Source of the DNA: Diplocarpon mali | Taxonomy: Eukaryota; Ascomycota; Leotiomycetes; Helotiales; Drepanopezizaceae | Direction of reading: 5' to 3' | Assembly: GCA_024741835.1 (NCBI GenBank) | Contig: JAENRP010000161.1 | Location: forward strand, 34,345 to 98,344 | Length of the DNA stretch: 64,000 bases | Shown: one piece after another, positions 33,840 through 45,341 of the stretch | Layout of the letters: every line of letters starts with the position of its first letter | Numbering within the stretch: position 1 is the first letter of the stretch | The notes under the pieces: model-generated | What the model saw: only the letters and a program-made list of their open reading frames with translations | Databases searched by the model: none | What the model was told of the DNA's origin: nothing | Program-made: the position numbers and the translations under genes

Positions 33840-36800
33840 ATCGCATGTCAGTGGCTTCCTCAGTCTATCCATTTCATGAGAGACGAAAAACTGCGCGGGA
33901 CTTCTCATCAGCTATATTTTCGGAACGAGGAGAATTATTGCAGTATTCCAAGACTGCTATCCTGTTACCATCAGTGATGAGGAAATGCAGAGCATGAAAC
34001 AGCCCTAAGCAGTCAGATTTGAGGTCAAGACTGCTAGATCAGCAAATTTGGCCGAATTTAAAGATAGTTCTAATATATTGGTTTGGTTTGATTTGATTGT
34101 TATTTTCGTCCGTCGAGGGAACGCCATGGCGTTTCGCTCAGTAGGCCTCCCTAAGGGCATGCGGACGTGTCGAACTGGGGACTTACGCAAATGGATAGTC
34201 CTTGCCGCCTTCAAAAGACAGAATCGAGGGCCTTATAGGCAAAATGATGTACTACGCCTATTCCCTCTGGGTGGAATGGTTGCGTCAGACTAAAGAGGAT
34301 AGGGAGTAAGATACCAGGAAATCGGCAGAACAGGGTAGCTTCATTGCAACAAAAAGGAAAGGATATTAGAGGCCCCCTAGACCCAAGCGTAAAAATAGAA
34401 GGTAAAGTTGTAACAATGGAATGGGCCTTATCGGTTGGTTATTGTTCTAATTTCGGCTTGCTACATTTGACATCTTAAATCTGAGGCCCATGAAATTGCT
34501 ACATGCGCGACATGTCTGATCTTGAATCGCTTATGCTCATACATAATGAGCTTCGAACTCTGGATGGCATTATGATAGAGAATGGCGTTCTAAACCTGTC
34601 CGTAACACAAAAAAGTGTAATGAACACAACGAATGACCGTCTGCAAATATGCAACCGGGTTCAGATGTAATGCCCAGTAACGTGTATTTTAAAAATCATT
34701 AGGGGGCCGCGTTCACATGATAGTGGCGGGAGAATGACTGGCCACTTCAGAGAACGCCGGACCTGGTGAAGAAGCACTTGTGATCCAATCGTGCACCTCT
34801 CGGAGCACTAGAAGGCTGTTACCAGTGTTGCCGTAAAGTTTCCAACTAGTAATCCGCCAGGGGTAAGATTGCTCGCAGGAAACTGGGCAAAAAGCTGCGA
34901 TATCCTACGAGGATAACTATACAAGTCCCCTTGATAAGATGAAAGGTTTCAACGCTGCCGCTGTGATAGACGGCTGACAAGCTCAGCTGTTGCCGGTGTT
35001 CAGAAAACACTCCAACCCGAGGCGACTGCACTAGGCCGATTTAACATCTCGAATACAAGCCTGAATGAGAGATTCGAGTCCTTCGTGTCCGACCGATTGC
35101 ATTTCCCGCCAACAAGTGGCAGTGAAGTTGATTCAAAAGATCTCTAAGAGGTGAGTCCGACCTTTTCGCTGATCAGAGACAACTACATCCATGACCTGCG
35201 AGCGAAGAAGCTCTCAGAAAAATGTGGTCAGAGTCTTTTATCGTTCCCACCCATTCCCCGGTTGGAAACTACCCTGATAAAATGTTCTCGCGACGTAGTG
35301 TATTCAACATCGGGGGAAGGCAGGATGGCGGAAAGTGAGAAATAATCAAATGGAGAAGAAGTATGGCTTTGGAAACATGGATCTCTGTATATTTATAGGG
35401 CTGTCTGATGATGAATGTAGGTCGGCACTTGAATTATTGGTTTTGCATACTCTGAATCTGGGCACGGCAGGCTGGATTATGCATCGCAGCGGCGATCTAT
35501 ATTCTCTCGTGATTTTGGTTCACATCCTGTTGCAATTGGTCACATGTGACGGATCTGACCGAGTGACGGGTACAAGCAACCGATACTTGTACACAGTACT
35601 CACGGTCGATTCGATCGTCGCTTATTCTTCTGTATTGTACGCGCGCCTCCCTTGCATTAGAATATTTGTTCAGTATCTGAATCAGGCGGGGCTGATCTTA
35701 CATCATAGACGACGAGCTGAAATCTCATAGTTTGTTATTTGTGTTTTATTTTTATTTTATATGTCCTGTCTGTGTCTGATTGGATCTGCTGCATTCGAGG
35801 TTTGAGAGTGTATAAGCCTTCCTGGTATTTTCTGTTATTTTGAATATTTACATTCTACCCATGTTTCATTTCTTTGCTGTTTTCATGTCTTAAGGATTGA
35901 ATTACGCGTTGGCCGTCATAGCGTCATAGAGAATCTCGGCCGCTGTACCGCAATTGATAAGGTGTATGCTGAAAGTAAATCTACCTATGAATCTAGTATT
36001 GAGTCCTTTACCTCGAAGTATAGAGAATTTTATGCTCACATTGGACAATCATTTGGTTCATTATCATCTGCTACAGAATACTTTACTCACATGATCACGC
36101 AATTCTGTATTCACTGCAGGCAATTGAGCTTTGCTTGTAAGTTAACGGATTTTTCTTAATAAGGTTATGATATTCCCTCTGCTCAACCTTAGCGTCAAAT
36201 ATGGTGGAACCTCTTTTCCCGCCCGTGGACTGGACAGTGGTACTGCATATGCGGGATAGTTCTTATCTAAGACAGAATACCTATCCAATGAATACAATCT
36301 CACCTAGAATTTGTGTACTCGTATATCGTATCAAATGCGTTCCCAACTGAAGTTAGCATGATCCCGGCACAATAGTTGACTTGGCAACAAGAAGTTCTCG
36401 CTTAAAACGTTTGTTTACACGGTAGATCCTTGACCCAGGCTTAGTCCATAACAGTCAGAGAATAGCCTCCACAATCATTCACAACATATGCTGGCCGGGG
36501 ATTGGAATGAATATTGCAGAGAATAGATAAGTGCAGAGCTCAGTCTGATCTAGGTCTTGAGCGGGGGATCTCAATCAGAGCTGAATGCACGCAGACCAAA
36601 TTGGTTACAGATGAAGTCATGTTTCATGTCTTCGCACATCTCTTCATATAGTACTTCGTTTTAGGTGCCCTCAAGAAAACACTTTATGGAAGTATGTTTG
36701 CAGATTCACCCTTACACACACGCTAATGTGACTACAATATCAGGTTTCAGATCTGATCGACATCTGTGGAGAAATCTCATGTGGGACGAGGTTACCGCCT

Positions 36801-37717
36801 CTGTGTTTCTATTATTCTGTGGCGACATAGGAAATGATCATCCAGATAACCTGGCTTAACATTTCTCTGTGCTCTGCTACTTGAAAAGCCCTCACGGTAG
36901 TGAAGATCGAATCGACACTTCTACTTGAACGGATTGTCTTATATGCCTCGACATGGTGTACGGAACAGTGCCCAACATGGTCCAAACCCTCAATTGCATG
37001 CCGCTCTTTGTGGCGCAAATATTTCCAATTTCGGCGCATGTTTAAGAATGGATAAGTAGAGAGACTAGAACTACTACGTCACGTTCTTATGTTCTTTCAT
37101 TTGGCGCAGTCAAGGTCGATGAACTTGAATTACATTAGATAGACGAGACGTATCGAGCGCTTTACCCAAAGTTTTCTAGGACTAGCCCAAACGCGAAAAT
37201 AGAAAAAGGGTTGAGATGTGCTAAAGAAGACGAAGATATCTTAATTGGAGACGTTGCAGGGAAACGAGGCATAATGAGGGAAGTGAAATATTAGGAAATC
37301 TCAGCTTCCCGAGCGATATAATAGCTATTGGTACATGATGAGTTTTGTTCAATGCATCTTTCGGATTTTATGATCGCATCAACTGTTGGAAATGATTTGA
37401 GTTTGAATTAGTGCTACGGACCCTTTGAGCATCGGTGAACACCAAACGTGCGCTTCGTAGAGCGGCACTGATATCGAGGCATGTACTGTGTAAGACAATC
37501 GGCCGTCTATTTGGGATGAAGATGCCTGCCGTACAGTCGAACAGCCGTATAGCATCAAGAATAAGTAAGAAAAACGCACATCGCAGCCTCATGGATCACA
37601 TTTGGTCAAAGGCAGTCGTACATAAATACCTGGCCATTTCCCACTTGTCTGTCTACAACCAACATCCCAAACCCTCACTTTGAAGCAGATCTTCCACTAG
37701 AATTTCACACAGTCGAA
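33840..37717. other. Gene-poor stretch
   Basis: Nearly 3.9 kb without a supported gene. Scattered frames of 60-131 codons (the longest at 35335-35730, plus) lack recognisable motifs. No tandem repeats or copies of the window's mobile elements were seen. Confidence 0.5.
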
Positions 37718-38406
37718 ATGCATATCTCAGCAGCAGCCCTCTTGGTCGCCCTACGCTTGGTAGTAGCGGCCCCTCGTCAACAGTCAACCGTTGGTATCAA
37801 TGCTCATAAGGAGAACTTTGACAGCCGTAAGCCCTCGCTAAACTCCCTCTATCTCATTACCGGGCGCTGATTAGAGAAGCTCTAGATGTCCCTCAGATGC
37901 CGAAGGCTTTTCATCTGAGCGGCAAGGCTCATGAAGGCTCCTCCGAAACTTTGATCACGGTAGCAGTGACTACGAACGGCAACCACGAGGATTCCATGGG
38001 CAGAGAAATCGCTGTCTCCGCTCCCATCGAGACCAAGGTAATAAAATACTCTGCGCATTCGAGAAGAGCCGGGCTAACATGATCCAACCCGCAGCGAGAA
38101 CAGATTCCAGGGTGGATCTATTTCGACGGTCAGAGGATGCAGGCGCGCATCCATGGCAACACCTTCTGGAACATCAAGGGCGAGCTCGGCGAGGATTTTC
38201 CTCAGGGTGAATTTCTCTTCGATCCTCTTATATTCTCCCTCAACCACCCGAACGATTTCGAGGGCGATTTTACTGGTGAAATCGGCCGTGGTGAAATCAA
38301 TTTGAAGTGGGAGAAGACGGGCGCTACCATCACTGGAAGAAGCCCCGTCGGCGACTTCAAAGTCAACGGAAAGACCCGCATCGACGTAAGTGCAAATCCT
38401 AAATAA
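37718..38406 (+). CDS. Small secreted protein
   Basis: Exons 37718-37826, 37886-38037 and 38095-38406 (introns GTAAGC..CTCTAG and GTAATA..CGCAG) give 190 residues. The N-terminus MHISAAALLVALRLVVAA followed by APRQ is a clear signal peptide with predicted cleavage near residue 18. The mature part lacks cysteines, is rich in Gly, Asp and Phe, and contains HLSGKAHEGSSETL, WIYFDGQRMQARIHGN and GDFTGEIGRGEINLKWEK, suggesting a beta-sandwich-like fold. A GTAAGT donor at 38386 with an acceptor at 38423 would give an alternative ending (RIDLL) with the stop at 38432. The family is not recognised. Such proteins in fungi are often secreted effectors or wall-associated, but there is no direct evidence for either. 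Confidence 0.72.
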
Positions 38407-38432
38407 CTGTCATGCTCTTCCAGTTATTGTAA

Positions 38433-39703
38433 AGGGCATGTCTTGAGACGTGAGCTCTTGAAGAAAGATATCAAGAAAAATCCCTCAAAAATCTGGAAAT
38501 CAAGGCTGATTTTACTGCAGTGGTCCCCGTAAGTAATTCTAAGATAATCTAGCGCAAGTTTCTGTCTCCGGGAGAGAACAGCGGCGACTATACCCAGTCT
38601 TCTAGGAGAGGCAAGTTGATACTTGTGTTGGTAGAAAGTCGGGTTCACGGGAGAGCTTTCTTTTGAGCTATTGCCGCTGGATTTGGTGTCATTCTTTCGT
38701 TCGTGTCTGATCTTCGGGTCACTTCAAAATCTAACTATCTCCGCCTCTCGTAATCCTCCGCGTGTGACTGGTGTCATGCTCAAGTTCCACTGAGCGCTGA
38801 ATGTTTCAGAAGGCTTGTATGGCAATCGCACGTCCACAATCCGATGATTTCGGGCTATACAGCAGGTCAATAATCAGTTTATCTCCTACTTGCATTACTC
38901 ACAACCAAGTGCGATATTGTCACGAGGAAGTCTGAATCAATCTCCATGTCCCTACGATCATTAATATCTGTCACGTCCACTCGCGAACCCACAATTTCCG
39001 ACGGCTCAACGCCTCGATGCCAACTGGCTACGTTACTAGGTCGTATGAATGTTTGCTGTGAAACATCTGGTTGACGTACTCAAAGTGCTTGCCTTGGTTT
39101 AAGATCCGCATTCGATGAAATACGATGTACTGGCACTATAAACACCTGCTAGAAGATAAATACCGTGGGAAAAGCTTTCTTGTTATTTGCTACGCGGCAC
39201 TGAGACCGCGGGTGTATGTATTCCGGCTAGTAGCACGAATTTTGTCGAGAATTTCTGCGATTCCAGGTAATGAAGCACTTTCTCCGCACCTGTCTAGCCA
39301 TGAGCTCGTCGGGCTCACATCCCGCCCCCACTTTGCTTAGCGCTTTACTCCTAGCAACTTCTCCTACTCGTATCAGCACCTGTCTCTGCTCTTTACATGC
39401 AACTTCTGACGTGAGGTTCCTAAGCTGCAAGTTATAATCGCTATCACGGGCTTCTTAAGCCTCGCTGACACTATCGGATAATTATGTTTCGGGAAGTCGG
39501 TGCAGGTAATACCGAAAGCGAGATATTGTGAATTTACTGCTTTCATCGCCGATGCACACAAATCCTCCATCAGTGCACGGTAACAAAGATGAACACATAA
39601 GTACCATTTGGAGCTGATCTTGCCTGGTCTCTATTGAAATCTCAGCTCTTCGAAGACGCATTCACTCTTCAAGCACACGACGAACTCAAACGTAACAGAT
39701 ATC
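38433..39703. other. Intergenic
   Basis: No supported gene. Short frames at 39125-39570 on both strands carry no motif. Confidence 0.5.
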
Positions 39704-40421
39704 TTGCGACCATGGCTGTTCGGTCACAAATCGCCCAATCTAAGTGGCCGGAGCATCATAATCATGGGAGGAGGTGGCTACGTTGAGCTTATGGTCGGCA
39801 GAGAAGGGTATAGCTGTGGTCCGCTGGCTCACATCGACTGCACTCGATGCATTCGTTCTTGTGCATCGCTTCCCAACGACGAAAACGGGTGTTCAAGCGC
39901 CAGTCGATGATGCTCGTCGATCGCTACGTTTGATCCAAGATAGCGGGCTAGCAGTTCTGGATCTATCGTCTGGTGGTCACCTTGCTGCTGCGGTTTTAGC
40001 TGCGAATCCAGCTTCATGGAATTATCCCAATGCTTCGGAAACAACCCCAAAACCAGACTTTGCAATCATCGGGTATAGATCTGTCTCTAACAATGCCACT
40101 GGGCGTACAATCATCGAAGATAAGGCTCCTCTCGCTCCACTTGAGAAACAAAAATTATACAATAGTGTTCAGCCAGACGTGCAACTTGTCTCTCCAGCTC
40201 CTCCATCGTTCATCTTGTACCCCGGAAACGATTCTATTGTCCCTATTGTCCACGCTTATGAATTGTGCAAAGGCGTTTCGAAAGCTGGAAGAGCGGTCGA
40301 GTTGCATAAATTTTCTGATGCGCCACACGGATTCGGAATTGATAATATCGACTTTCCAGTCTCAAATTGGACTTTGTTATGTGAGAAGTGGCTGAAGCAG
40401 AATGGACTGTTGACAGTATGA
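39704..40421 (+). pseudogene. Frameshifted alpha/beta-hydrolase (esterase/lipase type)
   Basis: The first frame reads RSIIIMGGGGYVELMVGREG (oxyanion-hole region of BD-FAE/acetyl-esterase-like hydrolases). The sense then moves to a second frame at about 39808: GIAVVRWL, DAFVLVHRFPT, APVDDARRSLRLIQDSGLAV, LDLSSGGHLAAAVLAANP, SFILYPGNDSIVPIVHAYEL and FSDAPHGFGI. One extra base (the T in gaagggTatagct) explains the shift. Downstream the catalytic Ser, Asp (PGND) and His (PHGFG) are all present, but the first Gly of the G-x-S-x-G elbow is Asp. The family hydrolyses small carboxyl esters. The upstream exon(s) could not be traced. A sequencing error at the indel is possible, but the altered elbow supports decay. 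Confidence 0.75.
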
Positions 40422-40835
40422 GATCAAGTTCGCAGTATATTCCATGTAGCCCTCATACCTCTGATGATATCTCGATCTTATTCTGTAAGGCAAGACCATG
40501 TACGGATGAGTGTTCCTCCCCCAAATGAAAGAACTTGTCAATGGGGTATGACGATGAATAATTTTGGATATATATATACAAATGTCTCTGCTTGAGCCGC
40601 AATGCCCCTGAGACTTTGTTCAGTTGCACATATTTCCTATGGTGCATGTGCTTTGAGCAGGAAACATGTACTTAATCAAGCGTTTAGACAACGAGAAGTT
40701 CCAAAGTCTGTACATTTTCAATTGGGTTTTCTTGCTCGGAGGGGAAAACCAACGTATTGATTGTCTATAAAGTACCAGAAAGATAAATGTTCGCTCATTG
40801 GAGATGTCTACAGTTTCAAAACCAAGGCTACGTGC

Positions 40836-41897
40836 CTAATAACGCTTGCGAGTGATCCCAATGGACTGAACGAGTGAGGTAGTCCGACTAGCACGGGATC
40901 GAACGAGACCAGTTCCAAAGAGCAAAGTGCTACACATTTCTGGACCATCATGAGGCCAACCGTACGAGAGTCCTTTCAAATTGAGTACTAAAGCAGCAGG
41001 AGCTTCAAGGGATCCTCTCGGAAAATCCTGGAAAAGAGTCCACTCTGGGAGCGTCACCGAATTGGGGCAACTGACGGCGAGATTCAGGATCCCTGAAACT
41101 TCCCCCATCTGAGATGGCTTCTGTCAAGACTGCGTCAGTCATAAAGTTGTTATTATCGGTAACGATGTGTACATTGGATTCGGATTCTTGGCGCCGGAAA
41201 GCTGTGCCCCTATCAACATAATACCGAAAGTGCGGCATATTATCCCAAGGAGGTAAAGCGGGCATGAATCTGTGAACTGGCCGGCCTCTTCTCAGATCAT
41301 GAGGGGCTGCAGGAAATGCTTGTCGGTGAAGCTCTTCCTGTGTGTGTGGTGGAGGTAGAAGTTGAGCTTGTAGTCCTGTACTATGGAATTAATTTATGAT
41401 TCCTCAGGAGTTTCAGAGCCAAGGACCAATTGATCAGCTTCTTGGACACGAATTCACTGACAATGCCAGGTCAGAATATACGAACCTGGTGATGGAGGTG
41501 GGCTGTAGCCAGTGACCAGTGACTCCGGCACTTTAACGAACCCAACACAAATATCCATATTCGGGATCCGGATTTTTTGAAGACTTCTAGTCACTTTTTC
41601 AGTTGAAAATTCTTCCAACGCATGCCTGGATTCGAGAAATTTCCATTCCGTTCGAGGTAGTATCTGATGCATCCTTGCCGCCGCCTTCAACTCGAGCAGA
41701 TATTCGTAAGTCACACTAAGGAAGCCAGCTATTTCGTGACCCAATACATCCCATGTCCAATCCTCTCCTGGCGACCATATCAGAGGATTTAGACTCTGGG
41801 TAGGAATCTTTTTGAACGCCTCATCTCTTCCTCTGCTCAATAATCTCGTGAACCGCCAGATGAAATCATCTCCTTGGGTGCTCTTTCTCTGACCCAT
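40836..41897 (-). CDS. Uncharacterised 299-aa protein
   Basis: Three exons, 41486-41897, 41173-41375 and 40836-41120, joined by introns of 110 bp (GTTCGT..TACAG) and 52 bp (GTACAC..TTGACAG, CTGAC branch site), with every frame matching. The start is ATG at 41897 (MGQRKSTQGDDFIWRFTRLL). The protein is soluble, with an aromatic, helical N-terminal half (DWTWDVLGHEIAGFLSVTYE, LELKAAARMHQILPRTEWKF), a Pro-rich centre (YSPPPSPG, PPPHTQEE) and a C-terminal part with GPEMCSTLLFG. It has no signal peptide or membrane segment. I recognise no family. The intact three-exon frame suggests a real, perhaps lineage-restricted, gene. The first donor is weak. Confidence 0.6.
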
Positions 41898-43152
41898 GAT
41901 GCAAATCTGGATGGAGCTTTAGTTCGGAATAAAAGTTAGCCTAATATTGATCGGGGTATTAATTGGCAACGTGGAATGAGGTGCGTCGTTGCAGTCTTGG
42001 ATAAAGATGCAGATCAAAGCGAATGTATATGAATACTGGTAATCTGTTGTTGGAAAAGAATGTTGCAAGTATGGTTGTAATGGATATGAGAGAAAGTTCT
42101 GATTCCAACTTAGCGAGCTACTCAAGAAACGCCCTGAGGAAAGTAGGAAGGCGTATAAAGCACGCGTAAAAGGAAAGTTTATTTTCGCTTATGTTCAGGG
42201 CTTCCTTCCTTACCTAAAGCAATGGATGATTGAACGTCGCAACAGATAGACTGTGAGCTACACTGGCCCTGAGCTACGAACAAAAGATGGGTGGGTTGGA
42301 TAAATGCACCTTAGAGGTATTTATCTCGGACTTGAATTTGATTTCCCTTTCAAGAAGGGTCCAGGATGACCGAGGTTGCTCTAAGCCCCTTTCTAATCAC
42401 ATTCAGTATCAACGGTCATAGCAATCACCAATTGCGATACGTATCAAGCACCACGGTTATGAAGAGTACGTAGGTCATAATCATCGTGTTTTTTTCTTCG
42501 GATCTCGCGAGTCTTTTGGCTATGAGGAAGTCTACTGTCTCACAAAACTTCGGGACATGCAAAGTTTTATTATATCCACTAGACTAGGAATTCGATGGCA
42601 GGGTAGCTAGACCTGCTCGATACTTTATTTCAATGTCAACGTGTAATAGTAATCTATGTATTATTCATGTTTATCTCTGACATGTTTGTCACCAAAGTGT
42701 TAGTGACAGACATGAAATAAACAAACTTTCTTAGCACCTAAATACTCCACTAGTAAAACAAATATTGTCTGACCCTGTGATATGCTACCAAAGTTGCAAG
42801 CTGCAACGTTGCATCAGACACAAGAACTATCACTTGTTGGATTCTGCACAGGTCATTCGCGCCTGTTACATGCTAATCATCATAGACTTATGAGTAACCC
42901 AGTTTCCCGCACAGAGCAATTTTCGCCAGAGCGTTGATCTTGTGATTCACAACTATATGGAAAGTGTATAAGATGATGACATCTACTTCATTATCCTTGT
43001 GCATAGAGCATAATATGGACAGCTTCATTACACCCTGTCTGATCAACGAAATCACACACCCAGGTCAGCAAAACTAGCTCGCAAGACTTCAGAAACGAGC
43101 TCATAGTCCTGGATAGTCTACTATCCTTCAAGTGGCAAATCCATATAGGGAA
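41898..43152. other. Intergenic
   Basis: No gene seen. It separates the divergent 299-aa gene (-) and GNAT gene (+), so it holds both promoters. Confidence 0.5.
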
Positions 43153-43644
43153 ATGAATACTATTAATACTAACCGTCTAGTGATACGGGCAGTTCAACGG
43201 AATGAAGCAAGGCAGTACTGTGCCGTCAACGAGCTACGTAGTGAGTCAGAAGCACTAGATCAAATCCAAGGCTGGGACAGCAGCGGGGCCACGCAACTCT
43301 TCTTCATCAGTAGGAACGCCTCTGGTCCAAGCGAGCTTGCCGTCAGTGAAGGGACTGTCGTTGGCTTCATCAAGATCACCCGCGGCCCTCCAAGCGAAGT
43401 CTCTATCGCAACGCATTGGACTGCTCAGGGTAGAGGTTACATGAGAGAGGGTTGCAGATCTGTATTCACAGAGTGGTTCAGGACTCATGGTAGTCAAGAC
43501 CTGTTTGTGGAGACTCGATCGGATAACGCAGCTGTTATTGCATTGATGGACGGATACCGTATTCCCCATCTGCGTGGAAATTGGAGCCGTGTGGGAAGTA
43601 TATCATGGACCTTTGGATGGGCAACTTGGAGATATGCATCCTGA
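43153..43644 (+). CDS. GNAT-family N-acetyltransferase (RimJ/RimL type)
   Basis: A single-exon gene of 163 residues. The ATG at 43153 is the first in-frame methionine and is followed by NTNRLVIRAVQRNEARQYC, the typical first strand and helix of RimJ/RimL-like acetyltransferases (R-L-x-I-R). The acetyl-CoA pyrophosphate-binding motif Q-x-x-G-x-G/A appears as QGRGYMREG around residues 90-98, and the C-terminal ETRSDNAAVIALMDGYRIPH matches the N-x-x-S/A motif helix. The length is normal for the family. It transfers acetyl from acetyl-CoA to an amine of a protein or small molecule; the substrate is unknown. Confidence 0.85.
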   Translation: MNTINTNRLVIRAVQRNEARQYCAVNELRSESEALDQIQGWDSSGATQLFFISRNASGPSELAVSEGTVVGFIKITRGPPSEVSIATHWTAQGRGYMREGCRSVFTEWFRTHGSQDLFVETRSDNAAVIALMDGYRIPHLRGNWSRVGSISWTFGWATWRYAS

Positions 43645-44991
43645 AGCAGAAACAGGGTTCCGTTTATGAACCTTTCACTAGCGTGTATAGAAGAAATATC
43701 GGGCCAATGTACCCTACATGAGCTACTCTAACGTATGGAATGCCAATCAATCAAAAAATTATTATCAAGTCTATTTGCGCATGATTGTTCCCCAGCTACG
43801 ATAGTGCCCCTTGCGCACTGTTCACTTGGGCTCACAGCATTGTGAAAATTTATTTTGAACAGCCGAATAGTTTTGCGTAGGTTTATTCTTGAATCTTTAC
43901 TCGCATCAATCAGGCTGTCCACCACCGCCAACTGATGTTGCGATACACATTAGGGCTAGCACTCTTGAAGACTTACACACAGTCTTGGTTATGACCCAAG
44001 AATTTCAATGCTTCAAGTGACAATAGGTATGCACCGAATTCACGAGCAACGCAAATTGAGGAACACATCTGATTACTCACGCTTTCCTCGGTTGAGAAAC
44101 AATATGAAATGTAGAGATTGTGTAATCGTAGTATTCGTTTCATGTCGGAGGTTAGAGGCGTAGCTTTGCAGACGGAGCCCAAGTACTTCTCCTGAAGTAT
44201 GCTGAAGGATATAGGGACGTGTAAAATCAAATATAAAATAAATAACAATCAAGTTTTAAATAATAGCGTGCAAGAAGCCAACGAAGTCAGGAAAGTTTGA
44301 CTTTAACTTCCAGATCGTGAAATATGAGAGAATTAAAGTTGTGTCTGTACACATCTCTCAAAAGTCTTGTGATACAAATTGAGTCCCTCATCTAAAAACA
44401 CTGCATACGCTCCAATGAGACTTCGATAAGAGTGCTGTGCATTTAAGGTAGACGGATATAACATAAAATCGAAGAATTCCAGGAAGCAGGGCTGGGAGGA
44501 GGAGTGCAAGAATGAAGAAAACAAGGAAGGTGTTCGGTTTGCATGGGAGAACAGACTTGGAATTGCGGAAACTAGCGCTCGAAGACCCGTGAAACACTGG
44601 AAAGAAAAGAAAACATCACGTGCACTTCACTTGATACTTCCCCGGAATTAGAGGGTCCCCGGAACGAAAGAGGCATGCCTAACAAAGTGCCATGAAAGGT
44701 GATCAAAATTTCTCCAGTGTCAATCTTCCAACTCATGAAGAAAATCTCTTAGACTCTACTCGTGAAAAACGCCACACATGAAAAAGAAACCGCTACCGGG
44801 TCAATAGGGCAAACTAGAAAGACAAAAAAGCTCGTACATCTCAACGAGGACTACTATCGTCCTCAGCCTTCACCGACGATGGATTTTCTCCATGTAAAAC
44901 TGCTCGGGGTTGATCAATTATTCTCCGGCCATTTAGTCGCTCTCTTCTTCGGACTGACAGGAATTTTCGATCCCAGAATCTTAGGAGTTGC
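43645..44991. other. Intergenic
   Basis: No supported gene. Minus-strand frames at 43973-44248 and 44333-44597 include short hydrophobic stretches but no domain or clear exon chain. Confidence 0.5.
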
Positions 44992-45217
44992 CTAAGTTCC
45001 TACCAGACCAAACATTCTTGCAATAGCAGGCTTACTCGCTGCATCCTGCTTCACATGACTCGCCAACTGAGCAGCGTTGCCCGTATTCTTTTCTATCACG
45101 GCTTTGATTCTAGCATCTTCTACATTCCAACCGCTCGAGTCGCCTTCACACTCGTCGTACCCATCCGGAGGCCGTTCGCAAGTCTCCAGACCTCTCGTGC
45201 CTCCTCGGCGTTCTCAA

Positions 45218-45341
45218 TGTTAGAAATATATAAGGTACGGAGATTACCGCATAGAGCGGAGGCTAAGGCTTGGTAAGCCAACCTTGTATATATACTACTT
45301 TAGCTCTTTAAAACTAGAATCTACACCTTCAGATTCTATTA
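45218..45341 (+). repeat. 5' LTR of the copia element
   Basis: 124 bp, TGTTAGAAATATA..TCTATTA. It differs from the 3' LTR at about seven positions, and at each the 5' copy has T or A where the 3' copy has C or G. Confidence 0.9.
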
